A DNA stretch of 33,299 nt from Chloroflexi bacterium GWB2_54_36. Its GTDB lineage: Bacteria; Chloroflexota; Anaerolineae; Anaerolineales; Anaerolineaceae. The stretch is from the NCBI GenBank assembly GCA_001796355.1, contig MGMG01000026.1, forward strand, positions 1-33,299. Direction: 5' to 3'. Both the position numbers and the translations under genes were made by a program. The notes beneath the pieces were generated by a model that was not told the origin of the DNA, did not search any database, and saw only the letters and a list, made by a program, of their open reading frames with translations. Positions 8,757 to 14,363 of this stretch are shown here, one piece after another; position 1 is the stretch's first letter; every line of letters starts with the position of its first letter.

Positions 8757-8758
8757 CT
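8734..8758 (+). repeat. attL: left attachment repeat inside tRNA-Asn
   Basis: A 25-nt sequence beginning AGGTTCGAGTCCTCGACGAG and covering the T arm and 3' acceptor strand of tRNA-Asn. It is identical to 14297-14321. Integration into this sequence leaves the tRNA gene intact. The base before (G versus T) and after (T versus A) differ between the copies, so the repeat is exactly delimited. Confidence 0.92.
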
Positions 8759-8771
8759 TTTTGCCAAAAAT

Positions 8772-8802
8772 GACATGTGTCTACTCGACCATGTCTTTTT
8801 TT
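8772..8802 (+). terminator. Intrinsic terminator after tRNA-Asn
   Basis: GACATG (8772-8777) pairs with CATGTC (8790-8795) around a 12-nt loop and is followed by seven T residues. It lies 16 nt past the tRNA end and just inside the integrated element, so the element supplies the terminator for the host tRNA. It shares the GACATG stem with the terminator at 8941-8982. Confidence 0.65.
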
Positions 8803-8847
8803 AAATATTCAAATATAATAATCTTGCTGTGCATTTTGCACGGTTGT

Positions 8848-8933
8848 CGAGAGGTGGCCGAGTGGCTTAAGGCGCCATATTGATAATATGGTTAGACTAC
8901 AAGGTCTCGCGGGTTCGAATCCCGCCCTCTAAA
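8848..8933 (+). tRNA. Ser-type class II tRNA-like gene with GAT (Ile) anticodon, acceptor end degraded
   Basis: The body is that of a bacterial tRNA-Ser. The D region is GGCCGAGTGGCTTAAGGC, there is a long variable arm with its own stem (AGAC-TACAAG-GTCT), and the T arm GCGGG-TTCGAAT-CCCGC is perfect. The anticodon stem CCATA/TATGG holds the 7-nt loop TTGATAA, giving anticodon GAT (8882-8884), which reads Ile codons rather than Ser. In the acceptor stem only AGAGG/CCTCT pairs: positions 1-72 (C/A) and 2-71 (G/A) do not, and base 73 is A rather than the G common in tRNA-Ser. It lies inside the integrated element. It may be a pseudo-tRNA or a non-canonical tRNA. Confidence 0.6.
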
Positions 8934-8940
8934 ACACAAT

Positions 8941-8982
8941 AAGATGACATGGACTTATCACTCATGTTGTCTTATTTTTTTT
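8941..8982 (+). terminator. Intrinsic terminator after the tRNA-like gene
   Basis: AAGATGACATG (8941-8951) pairs with CATGTTGTCTT (8963-8973) through 11 bp including two G-T wobbles, followed by ATTTTTTTT. It overlaps the last codons of the integrase, which comes from the other strand. It probably ends the tRNA-like transcript. The reverse direction lacks a good T-tract. Confidence 0.65.
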
Positions 8983-10023
8983 CCAGGCTTGAAATTCGAG
9001 AAATTCTCGATATTCAGCCGAGAAATTTTGATCAAATTCCGGATTCCCAAACATTGAATCGATCCGATTTCTTTTTTCGTTGTCATCAATATTTGAGTAA
9101 AACTGGTCCGTAATCCCCGTGGTCGAATGCATCACATTTTGACTAACCGCCTTGTAATCTTCCTGGGTCCTTGAATGCGCTTGCCCATAATGAACGTGCC
9201 CATGGCGGAACTTATGGGGGGAGTGATAAGTTAACCCATTCTTCTTCATCCAGGTAGCCAAATTCTTTCGAGCCAGATGAACCCGGTTGTCATTCGGGAA
9301 AATATTATTTACATCAATCTCGCCAGTTAATGGAGATAATGGAGCGAACCAAAAACCATTTTCAGGGAGAACTTTCCTAACTTCTTGATCCCATTCCTTG
9401 ACGACCTGGAGTAATTCTGGAATTGGAAAAAGAACAGTCTTCGCACTCTTGTTATTCTTGGTATGGACACCCAGGTTAGGATACTGGTACACAAACCGAT
9501 TTTCTAAATCTATCGCTTTGATCGGCAGCGTAACGAATGCGCCGATTCGAATTCCAGAAAGATACATGAATATCGCAGCAGCCCGAATTCTTCGCTCTAA
9601 AACGCTCTCAGCAGGCGCACGAGCAATTTTTAATATCTCCTCTACGTTAACATATTCTTTTGATTGTGGAACCTCAGACAATCGCCTTACTTTAATTTTG
9701 TCGATCCACGCCAGCTTAAGAGATCGATATTCTTTGTCGTGCTCAATTAGCCACATGAAGAAACGCCTTGCTGCAGCAAGTATCTTTTTTATATGAGTAG
9801 GTGATAATGGTTCGTCTTTACCATCCAACCGAGCCAATCGAATATATTCAGGGAAGGTTGGAGATATAGAAGGAGCTTTTGAAAAAGGTGTACTATCCGC
9901 CCATTCCAGAAGATAACGGAGATACGTTTCCTCGACCTTCAAAGAAGATTTAGAAATTTGATCGACATGCAATCGATCATTAAGATATACCTTCCATAAT
10001 CTCCAATTTGCTTTATTGATCAT
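8962..10023 (-). CDS. Tyrosine recombinase / phage-type integrase
   Basis: A site-specific recombinase of 353 aa. Residues 1-100 form the SAM-like core-binding domain (EETYLRYLLEWADSTPF, THIKKILAAARRFFMWLIE). The catalytic domain has Arg159 in YLSGIRIGAF, a probable Lys in the TKNNKSAKTVLFP hairpin, His270-x-x-Arg273 in SPHKFRHGHVH, His299 in NVMHSTTGITDQFYS and the nucleophile Tyr309. The full R-K-H-R-H-Y set is therefore present and the protein should be active. The 3' end faces the tRNA, the usual arrangement for integrases that target tRNA genes. The start overlaps the upstream excisionase-like gene by 11 bp, so they are co-translated. Confidence 0.93.
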   Translation of the reverse strand: MINKANWRLWKVYLNDRLHVDQISKSSLKVEETYLRYLLEWADSTPFSKAPSISPTFPEYIRLARLDGKDEPLSPTHIKKILAAARRFFMWLIEHDKEYRSLKLAWIDKIKVRRLSEVPQSKEYVNVEEILKIARAPAESVLERRIRAAAIFMYLSGIRIGAFVTLPIKAIDLENRFVYQYPNLGVHTKNNKSAKTVLFPIPELLQVVKEWDQEVRKVLPENGFWFAPLSPLTGEIDVNNIFPNDNRVHLARKNLATWMKKNGLTYHSPHKFRHGHVHYGQAHSRTQEDYKAVSQNVMHSTTGITDQFYSNIDDNEKRNRIDSMFGNPEFDQNFSAEYREFLEFQAWKKNKTT

Positions 10024-10417
10024 TCTTTTTCCGTTTGCAATCGTTAAAGCGAGTAACCTTCTTCCCGCAATGAGGACAATAACTGATCAGATAACTATTT
10101 TTCCCGTCCTTGATCCTCTCAGGATTGACTATCGCAACAGCCTGTTTGCATGAAACACAATACGCTTGATTCTTTTCAAGTTTCCGCTTCTTATAATTTT
10201 CTTCGTACCAAGTCTTGAATTCCTTGCCATTGATGGATATTCGCCCTCGATGATCTTTAGAATGAGGACAGCCAGCAGGAATATATACTCTGTAAACCTG
10301 GTCCAAGTTAATCCCGATCTCCTCGGATAACTCTTTTGGAGTGTAGAGCATATGCAGCAGCCCTTTTACTTTGTTCCTCTGTGATCCGTTCAATCTTCCT
10401 TGACGTGTAAAATCCAT
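10013..10417 (-). CDS. Small HTH plus zinc-ribbon protein, excisionase-like
   Basis: The ATG at 10415-10417 is chosen because GGGGG sits 4 nt upstream; an in-frame ATG 21 nt earlier has no such site. The product is 134 aa. After about 20 residues comes a MerR/Xis-like helix-turn-helix (LYTPKELSEEIGINLDQVYRVYIPAGCPHS) with a wing (DHRGRISINGKEFKTWYEE). The C-terminal zinc ribbon has the pairs CVSC and CPHC about 25 residues apart. Overlap with the integrase gene suggests it serves as recombination directionality factor, but the zinc ribbon is unusual for a classical Xis and a transcription-regulator role is possible. Confidence 0.65.
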   Translation of the reverse strand: MDFTRQGRLNGSQRNKVKGLLHMLYTPKELSEEIGINLDQVYRVYIPAGCPHSKDHRGRISINGKEFKTWYEENYKKRKLEKNQAYCVSCKQAVAIVNPERIKDGKNSYLISYCPHCGKKVTRFNDCKRKKNDQ

Positions 10418-10437
10418 TTTTCCCCCGTAAATTTTCA

Positions 10438-10494
10438 ATTCAATTTGCGGTGCCTTTTCCCACTCATGTGGGAGCCCTTATCCGCAAATTGAAT
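10438..10494. repeat. Nested inverted repeat upstream of the xis-int genes
   Basis: The outer arms ATTCAATTTGCGG (10438-10450) and CCGCAAATTGAAT (10482-10494) are perfect 13-bp complements. Inside them TCCCAC (10458-10463) pairs with GTGGGA (10468-10473) around TCAT. The structure sits between the excisionase-like start and the second inverted repeat at 10513. It may be an operator, a replication nick or assembly site, or a transcript end for the rep gene. Confidence 0.7.
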
Positions 10495-10512
10495 AATGGG
10501 TAAAGTAAAAAG

Positions 10513-10551
10513 GCACACCTCGAGTGTCAAGTCATAGCTCTCGAGGTGTGC
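10513..10551. repeat. Perfect 12-bp inverted repeat downstream of rep
   Basis: GCACACCTCGAG (10513-10524) and CTCGAGGTGTGC (10540-10551) are exact complements around a 15-nt loop. It lies about 70 nt beyond the stop of the HUH initiator gene. The minus-strand transcript of rep would read a hairpin here followed by TTTTTACTTTA, so an intrinsic terminator for the rep operon is the simplest explanation. Confidence 0.7.
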
Positions 10552-10619
10552 TATGTCCTGGTGTAAAGCATTATTAAATTCCATATATCCTAGCCTTTGC
10601 CTGCAATATATGGTCAGTG

Positions 10620-11201
10620 CTAAATAATCTCAACTGGCGAATCTTTCCACCAGATTGGATACTGTTTAGGGACGTACAATTTTTTGGCGCGATATACTTT
10701 AATATCGCCTTCTTTGATTGCGTACTTAGTGATATATCGAATAGCGGAGTAGCTATTTATGATCTTCCTTGTGTGTGCAAATCCAGCCCATTTATTCCAT
10801 AAGGAATGGGTCAGAGAATAATCAAAGGGTCGATCAATCAAAACATGAAAATGAAGAACATCGCGTTCCTGGTATTCTGTGCACCTGACATAAGAGAAAT
10901 ACGAATGCTTAACGATCCTGGTGTATCTCTCTCCAAATAAATCGCGATTTAATACCTGGATAAGCCGATTGAATTTACTTAATGCTGGATCAAATGCAAT
11001 CGGGTCACGGAATGTTAAGGTTAATAATGTCGACCAATCCGCAACTCCTAATAGCCAATCTGTATATTCAAGATGCAGGAGAGCCTTAGACGTGTTTGAA
11101 TCCCAGGCATCGAAAGGGCAATCATAGTTTTCAAATAAGCTCTCGAATTCTCTTTTTTTCTTTTGATGAAAATCCTCATGAGGTTCGGAAACAAAGGTCA
11201 T
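10620..11201 (-). CDS. HUH-superfamily replication initiator (rolling-circle Rep)
   Basis: A 193-aa protein with the three rolling-circle motifs in order. Motif 1 is LLTLTFRDP (59-67). Motif 2, the metal-binding HUH, is VLHFHVLIDRPF (His117 and His119), preceded by the acidic CTEYQERD. Motif 3 is YITKYAIKEGD, with catalytic Tyr156 (or Tyr160) and Lys159. The layout resembles Rep proteins of microviruses, filamentous phages and small plasmids more than conjugative relaxases, and no helicase domain follows. It would nick the element to start rolling-circle replication after excision. The ATG directly follows the TAA of the ribbon-helix-helix gene, so translation is coupled. Confidence 0.85.
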   Translation of the reverse strand: MTFVSEPHEDFHQKKKREFESLFENYDCPFDAWDSNTSKALLHLEYTDWLLGVADWSTLLTLTFRDPIAFDPALSKFNRLIQVLNRDLFGERYTRIVKHSYFSYVRCTEYQERDVLHFHVLIDRPFDYSLTHSLWNKWAGFAHTRKIINSYSAIRYITKYAIKEGDIKVYRAKKLYVPKQYPIWWKDSPVEII

Positions 11202-11426
11202 TTACTGTATCCCCTCTTTATTGATTTCATAATTTTCATCAAGCTTTTTTGCGTTGACCGACTCAGCCAATAGTTTTACACCTATCATCAACGCCACACG
11301 GAAGAATTCAGCCCTACCCATGCCAGACTTTCTACCCCATAGAAGCATGATTTCCTTGACAGGCATGAGGACAGTTATGCGGATATGGCCATATGAACCT
11401 TTTTTCGTTGTTATCACTTCTTCCAT
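11202..11426 (-). CDS. Ribbon-helix-helix DNA-binding protein (copy control or Rep accessory)
   Basis: The ATG at 11424-11426 is chosen because GGAGAGGG lies about 7 nt upstream. The in-frame extension further upstream runs through a large inverted repeat and looks non-coding. The 74-aa product has a strand (GHIRITVLMPV) followed by two helices (KEIMLLWGRKSG and RAEFFRVALMIGVKLLAESVN), the pattern of Arc/CopG-type ribbon-helix-helix dimers. Its stop abuts the start of the HUH initiator, which suggests it represses or assists replication, probably by binding the repeat-rich DNA just upstream. Confidence 0.65.
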   Translation of the reverse strand: MEEVITTKKGSYGHIRITVLMPVKEIMLLWGRKSGMGRAEFFRVALMIGVKLLAESVNAKKLDENYEINKEGIQ

Positions 11427-11446
11427 GTGGTTTCCCTCTCCATCCT

Positions 11447-11594
11447 CGCCGTCCGTCCATTCGCAGCCTATCTCGCTCTCACTCATCGTCAAGGCTTCCT
11501 GGCTTGTGCCGCTTCGCTCACCAGCCTTGACAATGAGCCTCGGAGAGCGAGATAAATCGGCTGCGGACGAACCGCTTAGGATTGACGGACGGCG
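11447..11594. repeat. Large interrupted inverted repeat, 45 paired bases in four blocks
   Basis: Four arm pairs are collinear and nested. CGCCGTCCGTC (11447-11457) pairs with 11584-11594. CGCAGCC (11462-11468) pairs with 11559-11565. TATCTCGCTCTC (11469-11480) pairs with 11543-11554. CTCATCGTCAAGGCT (11482-11496) pairs with 11523-11537, with one mismatch that becomes G-U in minus-strand RNA. Unpaired bulges lie almost entirely in the right arm, so the structure is asymmetric, and the apical loop is about 26 nt. It is GC-rich within AT-rich DNA. Confidence 0.8.
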
Positions 11595-11665
11595 AAAAAT
11601 TAACTTGCGTTGATCAAGATACGGATGTAAGATATAAGCATCTGAATGCAGTATCAATCCGTTGT

Positions 11666-11695
11666 ACGTATCATCATATACGATAAACGTATCAT
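11666..11695. promoter_or_regulatory. Paired direct repeats, putative operator
   Basis: ACGTATCAT occurs at 11666-11674 and again at 11687-11695, exactly 21 bp (two helical turns) apart. A related inverted element, ATACGATA, lies between them. The pair sits 21 nt upstream of the XRE gene and probably binds the XRE or ribbon-helix-helix regulator. Confidence 0.5.
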
Positions 11696-11715
11696 TGTCA
11701 ATCCCCTAATTTCAA

Positions 11716-12108
11716 ATGTTTCGAGACACTTTACTCGATGAATTAACTGGAAATAACACACGTCCCAATAAATTTACAATTGGGATGGGTAAGTTGATTA
11801 GGGCTGCTCGCGAAGAGACCGGATATAGTCAAAGGGAGTTGGCGGAATTAATTTATCGCCGCCAGGCTGCTCTCTCGGACATTGAAAATGGCAAAATGGA
11901 ACCAGATTCATCAACGTTATTATTGTTATCTCATTATCTTGAGAAACCTATTGGGTATTTTTTTCCACCACCGTGGAAACCAAGTATTGACACGTCTCTA
12001 AGTGATTTAGAAGATGAAGCATTACTACTAATAAAAAAACTCGATGAAGATGATTTAAGGAGATTATTAGCCCAAATTCGTGCATTGGTTACTCTTAAGC
12101 CGAAATGA
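11716..12108 (+). CDS. XRE-family transcriptional regulator
   Basis: A 130-aa cytoplasmic DNA-binding protein. The Cro/CI-type helix-turn-helix spans about residues 25-80 (KLIRAAREETGYSQRELAEL, RRQAALSDIENGKMEPDSSTLLLLSHYLEKPIGYFF). An acidic helical C-terminus (DLEDEALLLIKKLDEDDLRRLLAQIRALV) may mediate dimerisation. The ATG at 11716 has no ribosome site, and Met23 at 11782 is an alternative. It heads a two-gene unit with the 272-aa unknown protein 9 nt downstream, and is divergent from the rep operon, so it may act as the element's main switch. Confidence 0.85.
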   Translation: MFRDTLLDELTGNNTRPNKFTIGMGKLIRAAREETGYSQRELAELIYRRQAALSDIENGKMEPDSSTLLLLSHYLEKPIGYFFPPPWKPSIDTSLSDLEDEALLLIKKLDEDDLRRLLAQIRALVTLKPK

Positions 12109-12117
12109 GCAAAACAC

Positions 12118-12936
12118 ATGAATAATATTGTTAAATTTCGCGAGCTCTTTGCTCAAACGACTGATTACCACAACAATCTAGTAAATTTAACAAGAGCAAT
12201 ATCTAAGATACAAGATTTATTTTCATTCATTATTCTATGTATTGACTTTGCAGAGAAATATATTCCTAAAGAGAATCTAACAAAATGGTCAGAGACTAAC
12301 GAATCAATACCATTACTATTCGATAGAATGGAGAATCTAATTACTTTGCCCCCACTAGACGCACTTACAAGGTCAGTTACTGTTATAAACACGTCTGGTT
12401 CAGCCTCATCAGATTCTTTTGCATTCTTATTAGATAATTATCCATATCTCGAAACTGAAAAAGAGAGAACTGAATTTAGAGATTTGACACAAAAGTATAA
12501 AAATTTATTGCTAGCAGATGAAAATCGCGGGGAAGTTATTAATTATCTTTCTTCACTTAACCAGGTTGCCGCGTATAAATTTACTGCTGGATCCAACCAA
12601 TTACATTCATTAGGCCCTGATGAAGATGCAGAAGGACCACTTATGATGCTAAGGTCTGCATTAGATTTAGCAGTTAATAGTTTGATTGAGAAAATTGGAT
12701 TAACAAATAAAGAGATAGCAGAAATAAAAAGAGCGGAAGTAATACCATTACTTGCAAACCATTTAGCAAAAGATGAGTCTTCAAAAATCGATCTTATTTT
12801 GATGAATAAGGCATATACAGATTTATATCCAAAACTCTCAGCCGCGAAAAACAATATTGTGGATCGGGATCGCGCAATAGGGCTAGCACTTGAAGTAACA
12901 GCGATATTAAACCTGATTTCTCGGACGCTAAGATAA
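12118..12936 (+). CDS. Unknown protein paired with XRE regulator
   Basis: I do not recognise this 272-aa protein. It is predicted soluble and almost entirely helical, with no signal peptide, membrane helix or cysteine-rich motif. Notable stretches are VINTSGSASSDSFAFLLDNY (about 83-102), which breaks the helical pattern, and LMMLRSALDLAVNSLIEKIG (about 175-195), reminiscent of helical bundles in HEPN-like proteins, although no clear R-x4-6-H motif is present. It starts 9 nt after the XRE gene, so the two are probably co-transcribed. Codon use and base composition are AT-rich, as in the rest of the element. A toxin or abortive-infection effector under XRE control is one possibility, without direct evidence. 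Confidence 0.7.
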   Translation: MNNIVKFRELFAQTTDYHNNLVNLTRAISKIQDLFSFIILCIDFAEKYIPKENLTKWSETNESIPLLFDRMENLITLPPLDALTRSVTVINTSGSASSDSFAFLLDNYPYLETEKERTEFRDLTQKYKNLLLADENRGEVINYLSSLNQVAAYKFTAGSNQLHSLGPDEDAEGPLMMLRSALDLAVNSLIEKIGLTNKEIAEIKRAEVIPLLANHLAKDESSKIDLILMNKAYTDLYPKLSAAKNNIVDRDRAIGLALEVTAILNLISRTLR

Positions 12937-13084
12937 TATATTGAGATTATGTATGACCCAGGCCTAAAGACTTATTCCTCCTGGAGTAAAATTTCCCTTG
13001 CATAAGATTCTGAATATGAAACCTAAGGCAGGAAATTCACAACCAAATCTAATCTAACATTTGCAAAAAAAGTATTGGAGACAT

Positions 13085-13534
13085 ATGCCAACAGATAAAC
13101 AAATACTTGGTCATAAAGGAGAATGGCTCGTTATTAAGAGCTGCATTTGCCCTAAGTGTAAAAAAGAAAAAACGTTAAAGCTTTTACGCCAAAATTTTAA
13201 GTGCGCTGACATAATATGCGACTTTTGTGGTTATTTAGCCCAAGTCAAATCCAAAACATCAAAATCCATTGATAAGCTACCCAATACTATTATTGGAGCT
13301 GCTTGGGGAGTACAAAAAGACAGACTAGAGTCTGGTATCTTTATGCCTTTGTTTATTGTCCTTTATAAATCAGACACTGAATACGGAATATATTACCTAT
13401 CAGCGGATCTTCAAGTACCAGGTATGTTTATTCCCAGGAATCCTTTACGTGATACTGCTCAGAGACATGGTTGGCAAGGATTTATTTATGATATAACGAA
13501 ATTAAGACCAGGTTCTATTGTCAGATTAATATAA
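13085..13534 (+). CDS. Stand-alone DpnI-type restriction endonuclease domain
   Basis: The start at 13085 is set by GGAG 4 nt upstream. The 149-aa product matches the N-terminal catalytic domain of DpnI. It has a zinc ribbon (CPKC at 22-25 and CDFC at 45-48), the PD-(D/E)xK core with Asp42 in CADIICDFC and Lys55 in AQVKSK, and the conserved tail PRNPLRDTAQRHGWQGFIYDI. The glutamate expected two residues before the lysine is Gln53, giving D-QxK as in some Mrr-type nucleases. DpnI is about 254 aa, and its C-terminal winged-helix domain, which reads methylated GATC, is absent here. It probably cleaves DNA, but its specificity is unknown. It lies between the unknown protein and the SieB-like gene. 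Confidence 0.8.
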   Translation: MPTDKQILGHKGEWLVIKSCICPKCKKEKTLKLLRQNFKCADIICDFCGYLAQVKSKTSKSIDKLPNTIIGAAWGVQKDRLESGIFMPLFIVLYKSDTEYGIYYLSADLQVPGMFIPRNPLRDTAQRHGWQGFIYDITKLRPGSIVRLI

Positions 13535-13560
13535 GTGAATTTGCCTACGGGCAAGATTTT

Positions 13561-13578
13561 AATTCCATTCCACTAGGT
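13561..13578 (+). repeat. attR-like 18-nt repeat, internal copy
   Basis: AATTCCATTCCACTAGGT matches 14283-14300 at 17 of 18 positions. The second copy overlaps the start of the right attachment repeat. The two copies flank the SieB-like gene, about 720 bp apart. Confidence 0.55.
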
Positions 13579-13684
13579 GGCGATAATATTGCTTATAAAA
13601 ACCTTAAGAAATAGTCCTCACCAGAAAAGTAAAGCAAACTACCGTTTTGTTAAATCAGTATTATGAATGCAGAAAGAAGGCAGT

Positions 13685-14224
13685 ATGGATTTTAGCAAAT
13701 TACTCGATTGGATAAAACTATCACCAAAATATTTAATTCCAATCTCATTAGTTAGTGGATTATTGGTGTTTTCTACTGAAAACTTGCTATTGAAATTTGG
13801 TCTGAATGAGTTTGTCAATAAAGCAAGACCCATAATAGGTGTTATATTTTTGTTGTCAACAGCATTAATTTTGTCGGATATCCTTTATTCGATCTTTTCA
13901 CTGACGAACAAAAGCATTAGTCATATAATCACTACCCAAAGACTATATTCCAGATTAAAAAAGCTCACCCCAGAAGAAAAAGATATTCTTTATGGGTACC
14001 TTTATTACAACAGTCGTACACAACACTTTTCCATAACGGATGGGAGGTTGGTGGAATTAATAGCTTTTAATCTAATATATAAAGCAAGCAATATCGGCGA
14101 TTTAAATAATTGGCCTTACAATATACAACCATGGGCATGGGATTATTTACAAAAACACAAATCCGAAATATTTACAGAAGAAGACATCAAACGTTTTGGA
14201 AGCAAATACGGAATTGATCATTAA
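13685..14224 (+). CDS. SieB-like superinfection exclusion membrane protein
   Basis: ATG at 13685 is preferred because GAAGG lies 4 nt upstream; an in-frame ATG at 13667 lacks such a site. The 179-aa product has two membrane helices near the N-terminus (about 14-34 and 50-68) with the family-like opening WIKLSPKYLIPISLVSGLL. A cytoplasmic domain follows with LTPEEKDILYGYL and NIQPWAWDYLQKH, both close to my recollection of the SieB family (phage P22 and lambda SieB). Those proteins abort infection by certain superinfecting phages. No prophage structural genes accompany it. It is the last gene before the right attachment site and is flanked by an 18-nt repeat. Confidence 0.8.
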   Translation: MDFSKLLDWIKLSPKYLIPISLVSGLLVFSTENLLLKFGLNEFVNKARPIIGVIFLLSTALILSDILYSIFSLTNKSISHIITTQRLYSRLKKLTPEEKDILYGYLYYNSRTQHFSITDGRLVELIAFNLIYKASNIGDLNNWPYNIQPWAWDYLQKHKSEIFTEEDIKRFGSKYGIDH

Positions 14225-14282
14225 TCTATTTTTCTTTTGTTAAATAATTATCAATCAGGAAAATGTACACGAATAGGACTTG

Positions 14283-14300
14283 AATTCCATTCCGCTAGGT
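14283..14300 (+). repeat. 18-nt repeat at the right attachment site
   Basis: AATTCCATTCCGCTAGGT is the partner of 13561-13578. Its last four bases overlap the right 25-bp attachment repeat. CCGCTAGGT also matches the tRNA-Asn anticodon-stem end at 8722-8730. Confidence 0.55.
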
Positions 14301-14321
14301 TCGAGTCCTCGACGAGGAGCT
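14297..14321 (+). repeat. attR: right attachment repeat
   Basis: An exact 25-nt copy of the 3' end of tRNA-Asn (8734-8758). It marks the right boundary of the element; GC-rich host-like DNA resumes just beyond. Similarity extends leftwards: 14292-14321 equals tRNA positions 8722-8758 if one unit of the tandem 7-mer GGTTCGA in the tRNA is removed. Confidence 0.92.
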
Positions 14322-14343
14322 ATTTTATTTAAACCCACCTGCT

Positions 14344-14363
14344 CCCTGAGCCTGTCGAAGGGG
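14344..14363 (+). repeat. CCCTGAGCCTGTCGAAGGGG repeat-like motif
   Basis: This 20-nt sequence closely resembles a short motif (CTTCGACAGGCTCAG on the other strand) that I recall as widely dispersed in many bacterial genomes. Only one copy is seen in this window, so repetition cannot be shown here. It lies in the gene-free stretch between attR and the sugar operon promoter. Confidence 0.35.

Larger units (their letters stand above)
11427..11715. promoter_or_regulatory. Divergent control region, possible replication origin
   Basis: This non-coding stretch lies between the leftward ribbon-helix-helix/rep operon and the rightward XRE gene. It contains a 148-nt interrupted inverted repeat (11447-11594) and, nearer the XRE gene, two direct repeats with operator-like spacing (11666-11695). 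Both divergent promoters must be here. The combination of iteron-like repeats, long secondary structure and adjacent rep is what a rolling-circle origin would look like. Confidence 0.55.
8734..14321. mobile_element. 5.6-kb tRNA-Asn-integrated element with HUH Rep and defence-like cargo
   Basis: The element is bounded by a perfect 25-bp direct repeat, one copy being the 3' end of tRNA-Asn. Inside are a tyrosine integrase next to the tRNA, an excisionase-like protein, an HUH replication initiator, a ribbon-helix-helix protein and an XRE regulator. The cargo is an unknown protein, a DpnI-like nuclease and a SieB-like protein. DNA between the repeats is clearly more AT-rich than both flanks. No relaxase-plus-coupling-protein set, capsid or terminase gene is seen, so any transfer would depend on a helper phage or conjugative element. 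The excised circle would be about 5,563 bp. Confidence 0.9.

Noticed and set aside
8848-8933. Calling this simply tRNA-Ile(GAT)
   Set aside because: A normal tRNA-Ile has a short variable loop. This one has the long variable arm and D region of tRNA-Ser, and its acceptor end is mispaired.
10620-11201. HUH protein as an IS200/IS605 (Y1) transposase
   Set aside because: The motif layout LTLTF - HFHVLID - YITKY fits replication initiators, not the TnpA motif set. The gene is tied to an RHH gene and lacks IS-type ends.
11427-11657. Longer form of the ribbon-helix-helix protein starting at 11657
   Set aside because: The extra 77 codons run through the large inverted repeat and have no domain character. 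A strong ribosome site precedes the internal ATG at 11426.
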